NCBI GenBank assembly: GCA_020744425.1
Contig: JAGMUV010000046.1
Span: 186,001 to 250,000 of the forward strand
Source of the DNA: Dactylonectria macrodidyma
Taxonomy: Eukaryota; Ascomycota; Sordariomycetes; Hypocreales; Nectriaceae
Direction of reading: 5' to 3'
DNA length: 64,000 bases
Position numbers and translations under genes: made by a program. This document shows, in pieces, positions 1-11,962 of this stretch; position 1 is the first letter of the stretch; the number at the start of each line of letters is the position of its first letter. The notes beneath the pieces were generated by a model that was not told the DNA's origin, made no database searches, and saw only the letters and a list, made by a program, of their open reading frames with translations.

Positions 1-700
1 ATTTAGCACTACTGTTTTAGGCTTATATATATAGTACTGAAGGCTTAAGGATAATTGCTCTATCTCTAAAGAAGCCTCTGACCTTTAGTTTAACCTCTAT
101 AATCTTATTATTACATTTAATAACTCTGACCTTAAGGCTATATTACTATTTAATATAACCTAAGAAGGCTTTAAAAGCTATAATAATAGTATCTATTATA
201 CAGGCTATAAGATAGTAATCCTAGATGTATCCAGTAGCTTAGCAGGTTAGTAATATCTATAAGGTATAGCCGCTTATGCTTTCTTTATAGTTATAGAAGT
301 TAATAGCAATACGCTTACTAGCAGTCTGATCAGACTGCCTCGGGGCCCGTCTGACCTGCCTCTTAACCTTTGATATCCTATAGGCTTTGCATTTAATAGT
401 AGTTAGACCTCGAATTCGCACTCCTTGAGATGCTAAGACTAAGTGTTTAAGAGCTTGTAGCCCCGGGTGCCCTAGGCGGCTGTGCTAGCGGATGGCTTCT
501 TCTATTAAAGGGGCCCGTTTAGTATAAGAGGTGAATTTCCTATGGGCTGTAAAGGCGGCCTTTGAGGGCCTTGCTGAACTATATTTAATGATGTATTGAC
601 TGTATAGGTCTTGGATTAGGCATGCAAGTATTCGATCGAGCTATCGGAGAGTTATTAGGTCGTGCTAGTTATCCTAATAGAGGCCTTTCCTTCGTAGTTA
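1..700 (-). mobile_element. Ty1/copia retrotransposon relic (RIP-mutated, truncated by window edge)
   Basis: On the minus strand around 540-400 a GAG-pre-integrase segment can be read: YTKRAPLIEEAIR, a stop where Trp belongs, then HSRLGHPGLQALKHL. The same motif occurs in the complete copia element at 54.7-59.8 kb (YTKRAPLAGEAIR, stop, HNRLGHPGPQALEHL), so the two belong to related lineages. Integrase would lie towards position 1 and gag/protease towards higher coordinates. The reading frame is full of TAA/TAG codons. No LTR was found for this copy; its integrase side is cut by the window edge. It cannot be autonomous. Confidence 0.7.
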
Positions 701-2434
701 ATATAGGGAGACTAGGGTCGTAAGGAGTTGAGGGTAGTAGGCCATATCTTCGAGTATTAGGGCTCGATTTCCTATAAGCCTGATAGTTATAGTTCTATAG
801 CCTAAGATGGGTAGCTTTCAGTCCTTAGCCCAGATAAAGTCTCTTAGGATGGCTTGTTAGTAATTAGCTAGTCTGTCTGGGTTATTTATAATTAAGATAG
901 TAGCTCTAGGGTTAAGGATTATAGAGTTTTATAAAGGATAGTTATCCTTTTAGGCTATGAATGTAGTCTTAATTGTAGTGATTGCTTAGCTATATAGTCA
1001 TTAATCTTCTTAGCCTTCTTCCTTTAGCTATATAGTTCTAGCTTCTAAAGTCTTAATTCTTTTTCATCTAAGGGCTTTGACTTAGGCCTATAGGTCTAAG
1101 TCTTCCTTAAGGGCTTTTTCTACCCTTTTCTATAGCCTTTCTTAGGCTTTAAATCCTTTCTATACCTAACTTAGAAAGATATAGAAGCATTTCTTCAATT
1201 CGTAGAATAGTTCACACACTAGGCATTTCTCCTATCTCTCCTTAGGAGGCTACTGACATTTCTTTCCTCTCTTCTTTAAGGAGTAGTACTAGTCTTTAAT
1301 AGTAGAGGCATTTCCCTTATTATCCTAAGGGTCCTCTCTAGTATAACTCATAAAAAATGCGCTATAGACTACTTAGCCTTTTATAGCTTTTATATTTTAG
1401 AGCTCGTTTTAAAAGTCATTCTTTAAATCCTAGTATAAAAGAGCTCCTTTTTATAATAGAGGCTTTAAAGAGATTTTATATAACGCAGTCTAGCTTAGTA
1501 GGACTTATGCAGTTATATTAAAGAAGTCCTAAGCCTATACATAGCTATACAGAGTTTCTAGAACCTCTTATTATTGCCCTTTAGCTAGGATTTCTTCCTA
1601 TTAATCTAGTCACTTAAAGGCTTAGCTTATACTCTTTAGGGCAATTTTCATTAAAGTAAGATATTTAGTTTAAATATCTTTTGCTTTATCTTCTTTAAAC
1701 CTGCTGCATTAGGCCCGTAGGTTCTAGTACTATTCAAATATCGATTCATAGGATTGATAGTAGGTTAGAATAAGATTCAGAAAGACAGTTCTAATAATCC
1801 AGTCTTAAAGGCTTCTAAGAGCCTTCTATTCCTTTTTAAAGATCTTCTCTTTAAGCTAATAGAAGGTAAGATCTTATTAAAAAATCTTCTAGCCTTAATC
1901 AGTTAGATTAGATATAGACCATCTTCTACTAATTATTTCTTAGATATTATCTAAGGAGCTTTCTTTAGAGTTAGCTATCTAAGACCGTATTATACATTAA
2001 GCAATAGCTATTTTTATATATTTTCATTTTTTAATATTCAGTATAGCTAGTTCTTCTTTAAGAAAAGTCTTCTTTTTAAAGTATTATTAAAGCTTAAGAC
2101 TATTAACTTAGAGGAAAAATTTATACTCTTAGTTATGAAAGTCACTAGGCTTAGAGAGGGTTATTATAAGACCTTCCTTCTAGGGCTTAGATAGAGATAT
2201 TATATATATAAGAAAGAGGTCCTAAAAGCCCTTAGTATAATAGATGTTTTAGAGTATTAAAGATATTAAAATAATGATTTTTTAAGATAAATCGGTTAAG
2301 GCAGTAAGACTCTTAATTATTAAATTTTAAAGTGAATTGCTTATATTCATATATTCCCCCTTACGGCTTGAGGTTTTAGAGCAAGCTCTATATGCCTTTT
2401 CTATACTATATAGAATCAACTGGAAGTTGCTTAC
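701..2434. repeat. AT-rich RIP block, no intact gene
   Basis: The sequence is dominated by TA, with stops in all frames. It probably includes the gag/protease part of the adjoining minus-strand copia relic, but I could not trace a zinc knuckle or LTR with confidence. No other feature is visible. Confidence 0.6.
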
Positions 2435-2981
2435 TGTAAAGTCCTTATATATAAAATATATAACTGATAAGGAAATATCTCCTTTAGCTCTTACTAGATA
2501 AGACTATAAATAACATATTCATAATCTCCTGATTTTTAGCTTTATAACGGTATATATTATGCCTCAGAAAGCCTATCTTCCTTATATTATAACTACAAAA
2601 GACATCTATAATAAGAACCTTCAATAAGGTTAGAGTTCAAGCATCAGACATACGTCCAACAGTCCTAAAACTCGGGACATGTCTTACCCGGTTTTACTAT
2701 GACAAATTGTCCAAATCCCCTGTTAGATTGGACATGTGACTGGACAGCAATCTCTCTATAAAGCTGGGGCTTTTCTCTAGCCAGTCCAGATGGATTATTA
2801 TCATCAATACATGCATTTCTCAACCAATCACTTCAAACTGACTACCTTTCTAATCGTCTTTTCCTGCTCTTTCTGAATCTTCAATCCCTTTCCTGATTGG
2901 TCAATTCCTTGACCCACAATCGCCGAGTTCTACCAATAACCTTCCACTCCTTCCACTCCTTCCACTGCTGTAGCCTTTACA
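2435..2981 (+). mobile_element. Solo LTR, family A copy 1 (547 bp, TSD cttac)
   Basis: The copy begins tgtaaagtcc, ends cctttaca and is flanked by a perfect 5-bp target duplication, cttac at 2430-2434 and 2982-2986. A near-identical copy with a different duplication lies at 36651-37200, which fixes both ends. A short ttccactcc tandem sits near the 3' end. The TG...CA ends and 5-bp duplication are typical of LTR retrotransposons; the internal region was lost by LTR-LTR recombination. Which superfamily it belongs to is not visible from the LTR alone. Confidence 0.92.
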
Positions 2982-3116
2982 CTTACTAAGCCTATAGTAA
3001 TAGGTGGCAACTGTCATCTTTAATAACAATATTTATCAGCTTTTCAAGCTACTTCCATAAGCTTCCTTTTACTACTATTCAACACAATCACAAGCTAGGC
3101 TGACCTAAATCGACTC

Positions 3117-3224
3117 AGGACGAGCCTTAAGACCAACCTCGAGACCAGCCTCAAGACTAACCTCAAGATCAGCTTCAGGACCAGCTTCAGGACTAGCTTC
3201 AGGACCAGCTTCAGGACCAGCCTT
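3117..3224. repeat. 12-bp minisatellite, about nine units
   Basis: Nine consecutive 12-bp units of the type aggaccagcttc run head to tail. The first five units are diverged (aagaccaacctc, gagaccagcctc and similar) and the last four are nearly identical, so the array seems to have grown from its right side. It starts about 135 bp after the solo LTR. Confidence 0.85.
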
Positions 3225-3462
3225 TAGAAGCAAAAAGACTACTTACATGTAGCAAGCATTATATAGTAGGCTGTAGAAGAGGTGCAAAATTATACGCATT
3301 AAAATATAAAAGCAGCCCTTAGTTACAGACTAGAGGAAAATTACATATATTCAGTAGTGTTACTTAATTATAGTAGATGTTGCCTAATTCTAGTGGTGTT
3401 ACTGACCCACATCCATAAGCCAATCATAGTATGTGTTGCTGACTAAGCAGGGGGGATGCGCG

Positions 3463-3894
3463 GGGAGCCAATAGGTGCGCACCCGGGTGCGCACCTAAGT
3501 GTCTTCACGTTTTCAATTCTATAAAATTAACAAAAATAGGTAAAATTATATAAAATTTTTTATAATATATACAATAACAATATCTATACTAGTAAATTAC
3601 TACAAATAATATATATTAAAAATTTACAAAGTTATAGGTTGCTAAAATTCAAGCTTAGTCATTATTATTAAAATTCGCATACCTGGGTGCGTATCTAAGA
3701 TATTTTTCAATTTAATAATGAATATTTATTTTTAAAAAATATATTTCTAAAAAGATTAAAATAGTAAAATATGTATTATATTAATATATATCTTGTAATA
3801 ACCTTTTGGAATTTTATATAAATATTTTGTTTAGTTATTGTTGAAAACGTGAAAACACTTAGGTGCGCACCCGGGTGCGCACCTATTGGCTCCC
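3463..3894. mobile_element. Mutator-like MITE (432 bp, 9-bp TSD)
   Basis: Terminal inverted repeats of about 50 bp begin gggagccaat and end attggctccc. The element is bracketed by a perfect 9-bp direct duplication, ggatgcgcg at 3454-3462 and 3895-3903. A 9-bp duplication is characteristic of Mutator-like (MULE) transposition. The inside is AT-rich with no ORF, so it is non-autonomous. Each terminal repeat contains a perfect 24-bp palindrome (3473-3496 and 3861-3884), and a degraded copy of the same palindrome lies near 3676-3700. Confidence 0.88.
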
Positions 3895-3903
3895 GGATGC
3901 GCG

Positions 3904-4754
3904 TGTACGGGGATGCCCATGTATCAGTCGCCCTGGGCGATGCTCAAGTCTGAATGGATTCTGGCGATAGAGAAGACTTCTGCGCGATGCGGGACGAAAT
4001 GATGGTACTTGCAGAATAGCAGGCCCTTGGAAGCAGTCCCTAAGGGCTGTCCTAAGTCCTATGGCGCATATCCGACAGTTTTCCTGTATATCTTAGGCGT
4101 TCATTGCGGATAACGCGTCCAAAACGCGTCTATCTGTGGTTATCGCGCCTAAAGGGCCGCAGGTAAACAATGGCCCCGAACACATCGACGAGCACGCCAC
4201 ATACCTCAGAGAAGCATATCACCAACTGCAGACGGTAGACAGGCCGGCAGAACCAGGTCCCCGTGGATTATAGTACATGCATTCCTAGCGTCTACTATGC
4301 TAGTAAGGTCCTGCGACAGCCTGCCGTAGGAGAGATCCTCCAGCAAGTGCAAGACGCTGCCAGATGGACACAAAGCATTTAGAAAGACATCTCTATCATC
4401 ATAACTCCGTTAGGGCTAAGCACTACTCCGCTCAATGCCGCCAACTTCAGTGGAGGTAGAGCCGTCGCCGCGCCATGGGCCCAAGTGGCAGCACGGGCTC
4501 AAGGCTCTCCTCCGCTCCCACCATCAACATTCCGCTGCAGCCAAGTGGCCCGCTGCCATACATCCTCTTTGATCTTGTTTACATTTAAATTAAAGATGAG
4601 TGACTCAAATATAATAGTAATGTGTGGTTTAAGTCAGATGCCTTGAGCTGATACGGACCCACCTTCCCTATAACCCAACGTGCATACTGAAACTCCTCCA
4701 ATATACATGTCGACTTAGCTACAAGATTATCTCCTACTACTGGGACTAGATTAT
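3904..4754. other. Intergenic, possible gag-like relic
   Basis: No intact gene. On the plus strand around 4326-4530 a frame reads EILQQVQDAARWTQSI, a stop, KDISII, and later GGRAVAAPWAQVAARAQGS. This resembles gag-like (LINE ORF1-type) proteins of fungal retroelements. The match is from memory of the family style and is weak; stops interrupt it. Confidence 0.3.
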
Positions 4755-4808
4755 ATGCTGCCAGCAGTGATCCTCTTTGTTATAATCGCGGAAGCCCCGT
4801 GCCAGATC

Positions 4809-6844
4809 TCAGTCGGTCTTCCCATACTTTGGGTACCATTCGTCATTGATGTCAGCATAATCCTCCGGAACATACGGCTCAATGATCTCCCTAAACCAGC
4901 CACTCTTGCGGTGCACCTTCAGGCCCAGGTCGGCCATCATCATGTCCATATAAGGAACGGCCTCAAAGATAAAGTCACCATGCTTACTACCGGGATCATT
5001 TGGATATCTCCACCTACCGAACCGGTTATGCAACACGGTCTCGTAGTGGACCTGATCGAGCGTCATTGCCTCACTCAACGAATTCCGGTTGCGTGGAAGT
5101 ACTGCGCTGCTTGGGTCGCGTCGAAGCTTGCCGTCGAAATAGGCGCTGATCCAGAGGCCCTGAATATGGGCGGTAATCGGATTGCTGAAGTTCATGCACG
5201 AGCCGGCAACTGCAATGTCTTTGGCTTTTAGGAGCTCTGAGGTGCCAGGGACCATTAAATGATAGAGCATCATTGGGGTCTCGGGCAAAACAGGAGCGGT
5301 CTTGTCCTCGTCCGCGACTGAAAAGGCTTTGGTCTGAGTGAGGGGCTTGTAATCTGGGTTGAACTTTGGCGGAATCTTCAACCGGGGGAATCGCGAAAGG
5401 ATCTCGGCGTCGGCTTTTGCCAGGAGGTCTGCCTGCTCGGCCAGACCATCATCTGGGTCTGCATCTCTGTCGAGAGGCAGAGAATGGTGTGTCATGCCAA
5501 TCTTCCTGTCTATTCCTTCGGGGAGAAATTTGAGCGCGGGAATATTCTTCCATCCTGTGACGAAGAGCATTGCATCAGTGTCGAGCACCGTTTGACTCGC
5601 GTCATCGAGGTGAATCTGGCCCGAGCTTAGGTGCGACAGGTCGGCACTATGGATCTTCACCGTGCCGTCCCGAATCGGCTGGAAGAAATCCGTGTCGTAA
5701 TTGAGAATGCTGAAGCTGCAGCCATCGTACATGGCCTCTGAAGTTGGTTCCAGTTTCTTGAACTCGGGATTCTCATTGAATCCCATAAGTCCAATTACGT
5801 CGGACGAGATCACATTCCAGAAAAGGTCGACAATTTTCCTCCCAATGGCTGTTCCGTGCCAGAATCTTTTGATACCTAGAAAGCCGCTGTCCTGGCCCCA
5901 GATGCACGGAGCAAACCAATGAACAAGGCGAATATCTTGGGTGCGCTTAGAGGTAAAATTCTCATGACTTGAACGATACTGGGAGGGCAGAACTCACTGA
6001 CTAAGTACTCGATCCAGATTTTGAATGGGGTGACGAATGGAGGCGACATCCAACAAGGGCCATGGCCGGTCGCTGCATTTACTTCGGGTTAGGTTTCCAC
6101 AGTCTACGAAAGACAAGATTCAATGCTATGCGACACGACTCACGTCTGATGATCCAATCAACCTTGATCCCTTTCATGGCATAGGCGTAGACGGCATCCC
6201 AGGCAAATTTTGTGCCACCGAAAATGGTCACCTTCTTTCCACTTTCAAAGGTGTCGGTGTGATTAGCGAACTCCTTTGAGTGGAACAGAGGGTGACCGAA
6301 TTCTTCTTGGCCTCGAATATGTGGCTTGAATGGCTGCGATACCAAGCCTGTTGCAAGCACGAGACACCTCGTGAACACTTTGGAACCAGCACTGGAATCT
6401 TGGTCTTCTAAACGGCGAACAGAGAGGATCCAGCCGCCATCAGATTGATGCTCGGCCGACTCGACTTTCGACCGCAATCGAATGATATCCACGAGGTCAA
6501 ACTTTTCCGCGTATGCGTTGAGGTACCGGTTCACGACGGTGCCGGGGATATGGTGCCGGGGCTTCACTCCGAATGTCGCTTCGTCCATGGGGAAGTCGGG
6601 ATACTGGAACGAGCCGATCAGGTTATTGCTTTTGAGGCCTGGATACAGCAGCTCTTTGGCCCAGACACCGCCAATTGACGAGCCCGAGTCCATGACGGCA
6701 ACGGCCCCGCCTGGGTGGAAACAGCGGTACTGCTTGGCAGCCGCTAATCCGTACCATCCTGGAGGCGACGTGTCAGTATCACTAGTGAGAAAGGCGCCCG
6801 ATTGACTTGCCTGCGCCGATAACTACTAGGTCCAATCGCTCCAT
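4809..6844 (-). CDS. Flavin-containing monooxygenase (FMO-like), 4 exons, 618 aa
   Basis: The protein should be an FAD/NADPH-dependent class B monooxygenase of the dimethylaniline monooxygenase-like fungal family, oxidising a small molecule. I read exons 6844-6811, 6758-6144, 6072-6002 and 5945-4809 (all complement). The frame then stays open for 618 codons, a normal family length. Visible motifs are an FAD-binding GAGWYG near residue 11, an NADPH-site FGGTKFAWD near residue 204, an FMO-type HSKEF just before it, and FVTGWK near residue 380. Intron 1 (52 nt) starts GCAAGT, so it is a GC-AG intron with a CTGAC branch; intron 2 (71 nt) has GTGAGT and CTAAC; intron 3 (56 nt) uses a weaker GTCAGT donor, chosen because it keeps frame. 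The start MERLDLVVIGAG is the first ATG of the reading frame. The frame runs further upstream without an ATG, so an extra 5' exon is possible. Confidence 0.88.
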
Positions 6845-7599
6845 GCTATCAAGCTCCAAAACGTCGATGATGGGATCTCTGGCTCGAAGGTCAAAAATGT
6901 TGTGTATCTTACCCCAGCCGTACGAACGCAGCTGGTCAGCGACTGAGGAGAAGGAGGAAGTTTGACTACCGTCTGACTGGCGGGCCAGATGATATTAATG
7001 GGTGGCTACGAGGCACGTGAGATCTTGGCTAAATGCAGTGTTACATCAAGTTCCGCGGAGACTTTCCCCACATGCGCCACAGCTTAAGGAGATAACTCCG
7101 TACCCTAAAATACTTTATCTTGATAAATCGCAGAGTCAGGCAGGCTTTACTTAGGCGCGGCCTCTCTGCAGATATCTAACATGACACTGACAGGATCGGA
7201 ATCGAACCGGGCAAGGATCCTGAGCAGAGGAAGCACGCCGACGTCATCGCCGGCAGTCTCGAGCCGATCCATAGCTCCCGACAGCTCCTCGTCACAACGC
7301 CTCTCGAAGTATGCCTCGTCTTACCGTGGTAAGACCCTGCAGGTGTGATTGATGGAGACTCTGCTGATCATTCCTTGAGATTCCGAATATGAATCGTTGA
7401 GGAGCAGATGTTCCGGGGGTTTTGTCGTTGATGACTTAGATGCCACAGCTAGCGATAACGGTGGATCGCTGTCAGATCAATCGGATGACACGGCCTGGAT
7501 CCTCATGTTGCAATATCTTGAAAGGGTTCAAGCGGCCAATCGCAAATTAATCGAGGAGCTCCGAAAGCGAAAAGCAGCGGCCGGGTCACGCAGCAACTG
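6845..7599. other. Intergenic; FMO promoter side and a short orphan ORF
   Basis: This holds the 5' flank of the minus-strand monooxygenase. A 67-codon plus-strand ORF at 7397-7600 has a helical, lysine/arginine-rich end (ERVQAANRKLIEELRKRKAA). It abuts the aquaporin relic and may be junk or a fragment; I do not recognise it. Confidence 0.4.
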
Positions 7600-7878
7600 A
7601 CATCGGGATACAATATCGGCACAGCCCTCAATGCCGCATCGGACTTTGGTCCGGGGTTGATTGCATACGCTATCGGTTACCGAGATGAGGATATTTTTGG
7701 TACGCAGTGGTGGTACCAGGGACCGTGGCTCGGGACACTGGTAGGGGCTATTTTGGGCTGTATTCTCTATGATGGTCTGATCTTTGTAGGTGATGAGTCA
7801 CCAATCAGTTGTCCGGTGGGCGACAGGTTACAGACTACGCTACGCAAATTATTTCGGCTATCAAGAACTACGATCTAA
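7600..7878 (+). pseudogene. Aquaglyceroporin (MIP) C-terminal fragment
   Basis: The frame reads GYNIGTALNAASDFGPGL followed by IAYAIGY and a hydrophobic stretch GTLVGAILGCILYDGLIFVG. This corresponds to the second half-helix (the NPA box, here NAA, then the (R/S)DFGP segment) and the last membrane helix of fungal aquaglyceroporins. The five upstream helices and the first NPA box are missing and there is no ATG of its own, so it is a 3' fragment. After about residue 70 the similarity ends. Confidence 0.7.
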
Positions 7879-7978
7879 AAACATTGCAAAATATATTCTA
7901 AATCATGGCAAACGAACCGCCCATGAAAAGCACAGGCTAGCTCCCGAAACCCTGCCCAGAGTCATAGACCCGACGGAT

Positions 7979-8750
7979 CTACGTTTCCGTGATGTTGCTC
8001 AACCGTACACAGCACACCTTTGGTTTCACAAAGATATCCTCCTCCAGCTTCCAGCTGTTCATCGGCTCCGGCGTCCGCTCAAAGTCAAAGTTCCACAGCA
8101 ACAGCGTCCCTACTAGCTTCAGCTCCAGGTACGCCAGCCTCTTGCCCCAACACCCCCTCTTCCCACTACTAAACGCGAGGAATGGCCCCGCCTGCTGGTC
8201 GAACACGGCCTCCTTGAACTCGCCCGCCGGGTACGCACTCTCCGTCCAGTCCACGACCCGCCCGTCCCGCGACTGGACCTTATGCGCGGACTCGCTACGC
8301 TTCGCCTCGTCGGTCCTGAGCCCGGGCTTCTGGAAGGTCGGTCCCGTGAGGCTGAAGGCGACGATGGTGGCCTTGGGGATGCGCTGGCCCCAGCTCCGGC
8401 CGCCCGTCGATACTGCCGATGATGTTGAGCCACGGCATATCGCCAGTGCCGGCGACAAAGTGGCCTTCAATGCGGATATCTTGATAAGAGCCGCTTGGGG
8501 GAAGATTGGTATAATTATTTAGGCACATTTCAGTAAACCAGCTACAGGCGCGGAGTGGTGGGGATGAAGTCAATGCGGTCAATCTGAAAGATATCGCCAG
8601 ATGTATCTGCGCAGTGATATGCCGGGGACACGCCTGAGACCTTGAAGCGTCTGGCGCTTGCTCAGTGAATAAGAGCGACGCAATGGAGGTAATGTCGATG
8701 CCCAGAACCATGGCGATTCCGACACAATAACGAAGAGCGAAGGGACGCAT
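7979..8750 (-). pseudogene. Cytochrome P450 C-terminal relic
   Basis: On the minus strand the haem-binding loop reads FLAFSSGKRGCWGKRLAYLE (consensus FxxGxRxCxG, cysteine present), followed by a typical C-terminal end LKLVGTLLLWNFDFE. Upstream, in another frame (8750-8295), the segment NNYTNLPPSGSYQDIRIEGH matches the region after the ExxR helix, with the usual LRLYPP box damaged. The two pieces are out of frame and the N-terminal membrane anchor and I-helix are absent, so this is a decayed 3' half of a P450 gene. It lies between the aquaporin fragment and an ankyrin relic and runs in the same direction as the monooxygenase. Confidence 0.75.
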
Positions 8751-9218
8751 GATGGTTCAAGACTGGAGCCTGAGCGGCGAGGAGCGAGGAAGAGATAGAA
8801 TGGTTGAAAGCGGAGAGGTGTTTGTGGTTTATTGCTACGTGATGCTGTGGTGAGGTGAAGGAATATTCGATACAAGCTTGGTGGAAGTGGTGAATATTTT
8901 TATAGCCACATCAACCTCCAGGCATCAAAGTGCGGTGAAAAGAGTTGCTACAGGACAAGTTTAATCTGAGTTTCATCCGTTCCTTCAAGGTCACAACTAA
9001 AAAACAGTATCACAATTTTAGCATTTTTTAGACCCAATGCTTCAAAAGTCACTAAATCTTAGGCTTTTCTAAACGGCACGAACAAAGTCCTCATAATAGA
9101 CTCTGCCCCATGATAGAAGCATAATTTTAGGCGTTACATATGTATGACTTCACCCTTCAACCCCCACATGGCTCATGCCGGCAGCTCACTTTATTGCTTT
9201 CATTGTTAGGCATATCGG
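8751..9218. other. Intergenic, nothing recognised
   Basis: No ORF or repeat structure that I can support. Confidence 0.5.
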
Positions 9219-10120
9219 ATGAATAATTTGTTTTGTAAAAATGAGCGCCGTCTGCTGGTTCAACTGTCAATGTTCCTTCTTCCTGCCAAGGAGAGCTTGC
9301 ATCCCATCTTCGATCGCATGATTCAGCTTCTCATCCGTGGTGGCGCAGATCCTATTGCCGTTGGGAGCAAGTATAAATTCTTTGTGAGGACTGTGGATGA
9401 GCTAGCACTGACTCTGCAACAGGATTGGCTACGGTTCTTTGTTCAATGGCATATCACTCCACTTGGTCTCTTAGTCAAGTGCCCCAGAGCTTGCTACTTT
9501 TCACCTGACTGCTTATCCAAATAGAGGCTAAATCGGATTCTCCCCAAATATGGCTGTGATGGTTCTGAGCTCATGAGACCCATTCTGCACCACCCAGGTT
9601 CGGCTGGATTTTTTTTGCATCAACTAGCCCTTCTCCTAGGTAAACGGACCGATTTTCATTGTGCAAACCGTTGTGTTCTGAAACTTAAGACACTTGAATG
9701 AAATCCATTACTCAATGCAGGCGGCCGTCATCAATAAATAGGAAGAAGAAGAGCCTCGCAAGCTCCTCGAGCCAGGCGCATGGAATCTCGAGCCCGCTAA
9801 TCCCCTTATTTTAACACTTGATATTGAATGGTTTAGAGGGCTTCAGTTGCTTATTGAGGCCAGAACACATCCTAAAGAGGTTGCTCAGGTTGCAATTGTG
9901 CAGCAAGATGAGTCGAGCCTCGAGCTGCTTCTCGAGAATGGCTGCCCCTTGTTTATCCGTCAAATGTAACATGCGGATGATTACAGCTTGCTGGGCCAGG
10001 CCCTATCATTTGGTTCTCTACCTGACATTCTCTCCCTTCTGATCTGCAGGAGTGCCGCTAGAGGGCGAATTGCCGCACAGAGTTCCACATTGTGAGCCGC
10101 ACATGCCAAGCCTAGTCGTC
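9219..10120 (+). pseudogene. Degenerate ankyrin-repeat-like sequence
   Basis: The plus strand shows ankyrin-like pieces: MIQLLIRGGADPIAV near 9320-9365, and around 9820-9960 the pair GLQLLIEARTHPKEVAQVAI and SLELLLENGCPLFI. These have the helix-helix pattern and LL...G(A/C) ends of ankyrin repeats. They lie in different frames with stops between them. No start, NACHT or other domain was found. It may be the end of a lost NLR-like gene. Confidence 0.4.
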
Positions 10121-10735
10121 ATGTTTTAGACACAATCGGGAAAAGGCAAATGGGATGGCTGGTTGTAGGACACTGAAGGTGGGATTAGACAATAGAAAGC
10201 ATTAAAACAGCCCCCTTACAAAGTGCCAATGCCTCTAACAAGGTTCCGTAAGCTTAGGGATTTTGAACCGCTAGCAGTAACTCACCCTCGATGGATTGGA
10301 TAGCCATTTACTAGTCAGTTTTCATCTAAATCAGCCCCGTCTGCCTCCTCTATCCAGATCCTGCTAGTAGTGGCATTCTTTCCATTCTGCCCCCTAGTTA
10401 AGGTATGTCGAGGACGCTCCATCCGCGCCGTTCTTGAGGAAGATGTAAGAGAGCTTCAGTCACGTGAGGTATTGGATTACAGCCGAAAGCTATAAGACTG
10501 ATAAGTTGTCGCAATGCCATTCCTCTAATAGAGATAGCTGGCATGACATGCTCATTGCATTTAACAGACCGAATTCTATGATATTTTGCAACAAATTCAT
10601 TCTTCATGTCCACCTTCATCTATCTCTCCCGTGGCAGTCAGGAGTGATGATGTGTATGTTTTCCAGCTCTCTGATATGGTGAGTATATGGATGCAAACCG
10701 ATTTTCCCATTTGAGCAACCTACGGATCAGAAAAC
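10121..10735. other. Intergenic, nothing recognised
   Basis: Short ORFs only. This is the 3' flank of the oxidoreductase. Confidence 0.5.
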
Positions 10736-11962
10736 TCAAAACTTAATAATGATCTTCCCCACGTGCCCTCCCGATAACAGAAGATCAAAAGCAGCCTTTG
10801 ATTCGTGAAATGGAAAAACGCGATCGATGGTTGAAGAAAACCTAACCTTCTTCTCCTTTAGAAAATGATTCATACGGACAAAATCTTCCTTTGAACCTGT
10901 TGCGATGCCTCTGTAGATACCTTGTTGATAAGTGTTGGTTAAGAATTTGATTAGGTTGTACGTACTTGAGAGATGCCTGCTTTCCCATTAGAGCCATTAT
11001 TGCACTCGGTTCCCAGTTGGCGTTGATTCCGTCAAGAAAGCCCACAAGTGATACGACGCCGCCTTTCTGTCGTAACATACTAATGTCTGAAGGAATAGAT
11101 GCTGGCCCAGTATTGTTGATGACGATATCCACACCGTTCCCATCCGTAATACGCTGTACCTCAGTTACAATATCGGGGGTGGTCTTGTAGTTAATCCCGT
11201 GGATTTTAGGACTCATCTTCTTGATAAATTCGAGTTTCTTGTCCGATGAGGATGTGATAATGGGCTGAATACCAGCCACGAGACAGATGAGTAGTGCGCA
11301 CATACTAACACCCCCGGTGCCTATCTAATCTTAGCGATATATACCAAGCAAATTGTGTAGACGATGGCATTACCTTGCAGAAGCGCGCTGCGAGCTTTTC
11401 CTATGGAGCCTGGAGCCCCAAGAGCTACCCAAGCTGTGAGTCCAGCACAGGAAAGAACTGCCCCCTGAGATTTCACGTGTGTCAGAGAATATACTTGAAG
11501 ACCGCAGCGTAGAGAAATGGGACTGTTGGTACTTGCCTCCTCCCAGGTCAGGTGCTCTGGCAGTTTCAGTAGTACCGCTTCTTCGTAGACTGCAAATTCA
11601 CGCAAGACACCAGGTACATCTCCACCAAGAGACTGCGATGCTTCATCCTCGACCCCAGTAAAGTTGGTAGTATCAAAGAGCACTGTAACGGGATCTCCAA
11701 CCGTAAAATCTTTCACTTCTGAGCCTGTTTCAACGACCTCGGCGGCGCAATCCGAGGCTGGGATGCCAAACTCTTCGACCGCGACAGGATATATGCCAGT
11801 TAGCATAGCTACATCGCGGAAGTTGAGCGAGACGGCGTGGATCTTTATCAAGACTTCAGTAGGTCTGAGATCAGTGGGTAAGACCTCAGAGGTCAGTTCG
11901 ACTGTCCTTGGGAGATCGCCCGAGGTACGTCTGAAGGCAGAATATGTCTTGGGCGCTGCCAT
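10736..11962 (-). CDS. Zinc-less MDR oxidoreductase (quinone oxidoreductase / enoyl-reductase type), 4 exons, 347 aa
   Basis: This is a medium-chain dehydrogenase/reductase that should use NADPH to reduce a quinone, enone or aldehyde. Exons are 11962-11533, 11457-11374, 11320-10966 and 10910-10736 (complement), giving 1044 nt in one open frame. An N-terminal GroES-like part (AVSLNFRDVAMLTGIYP) is followed by CAGLTAWVALGAPG, the nucleotide-binding GTGGVSMCALL near residue 171, and ends HVGKIIIKF. The catalytic-zinc Cys/His pattern of alcohol dehydrogenases is absent. Intron 1 (75 nt) has a CTGAC branch and its acceptor was chosen to keep frame, giving EEAILSC where relatives have one more residue. 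Introns 2 (53 nt) and 3 (55 nt, donor GTACGT) fit well. The start at 11962 is a family-like MAAPKTYSAFRR; an upstream in-frame ATG would add 31 residues. Confidence 0.88.

Noticed and set aside
4755..5231. 158-codon plus-strand ORF
   Set aside because: Shadow of the minus-strand monooxygenase exon 4; no motif.
8119..8433. Arg/Ser-rich minus ORF
   Set aside because: Alternative frame of the P450 relic; its composition reflects the GC-rich haem region.
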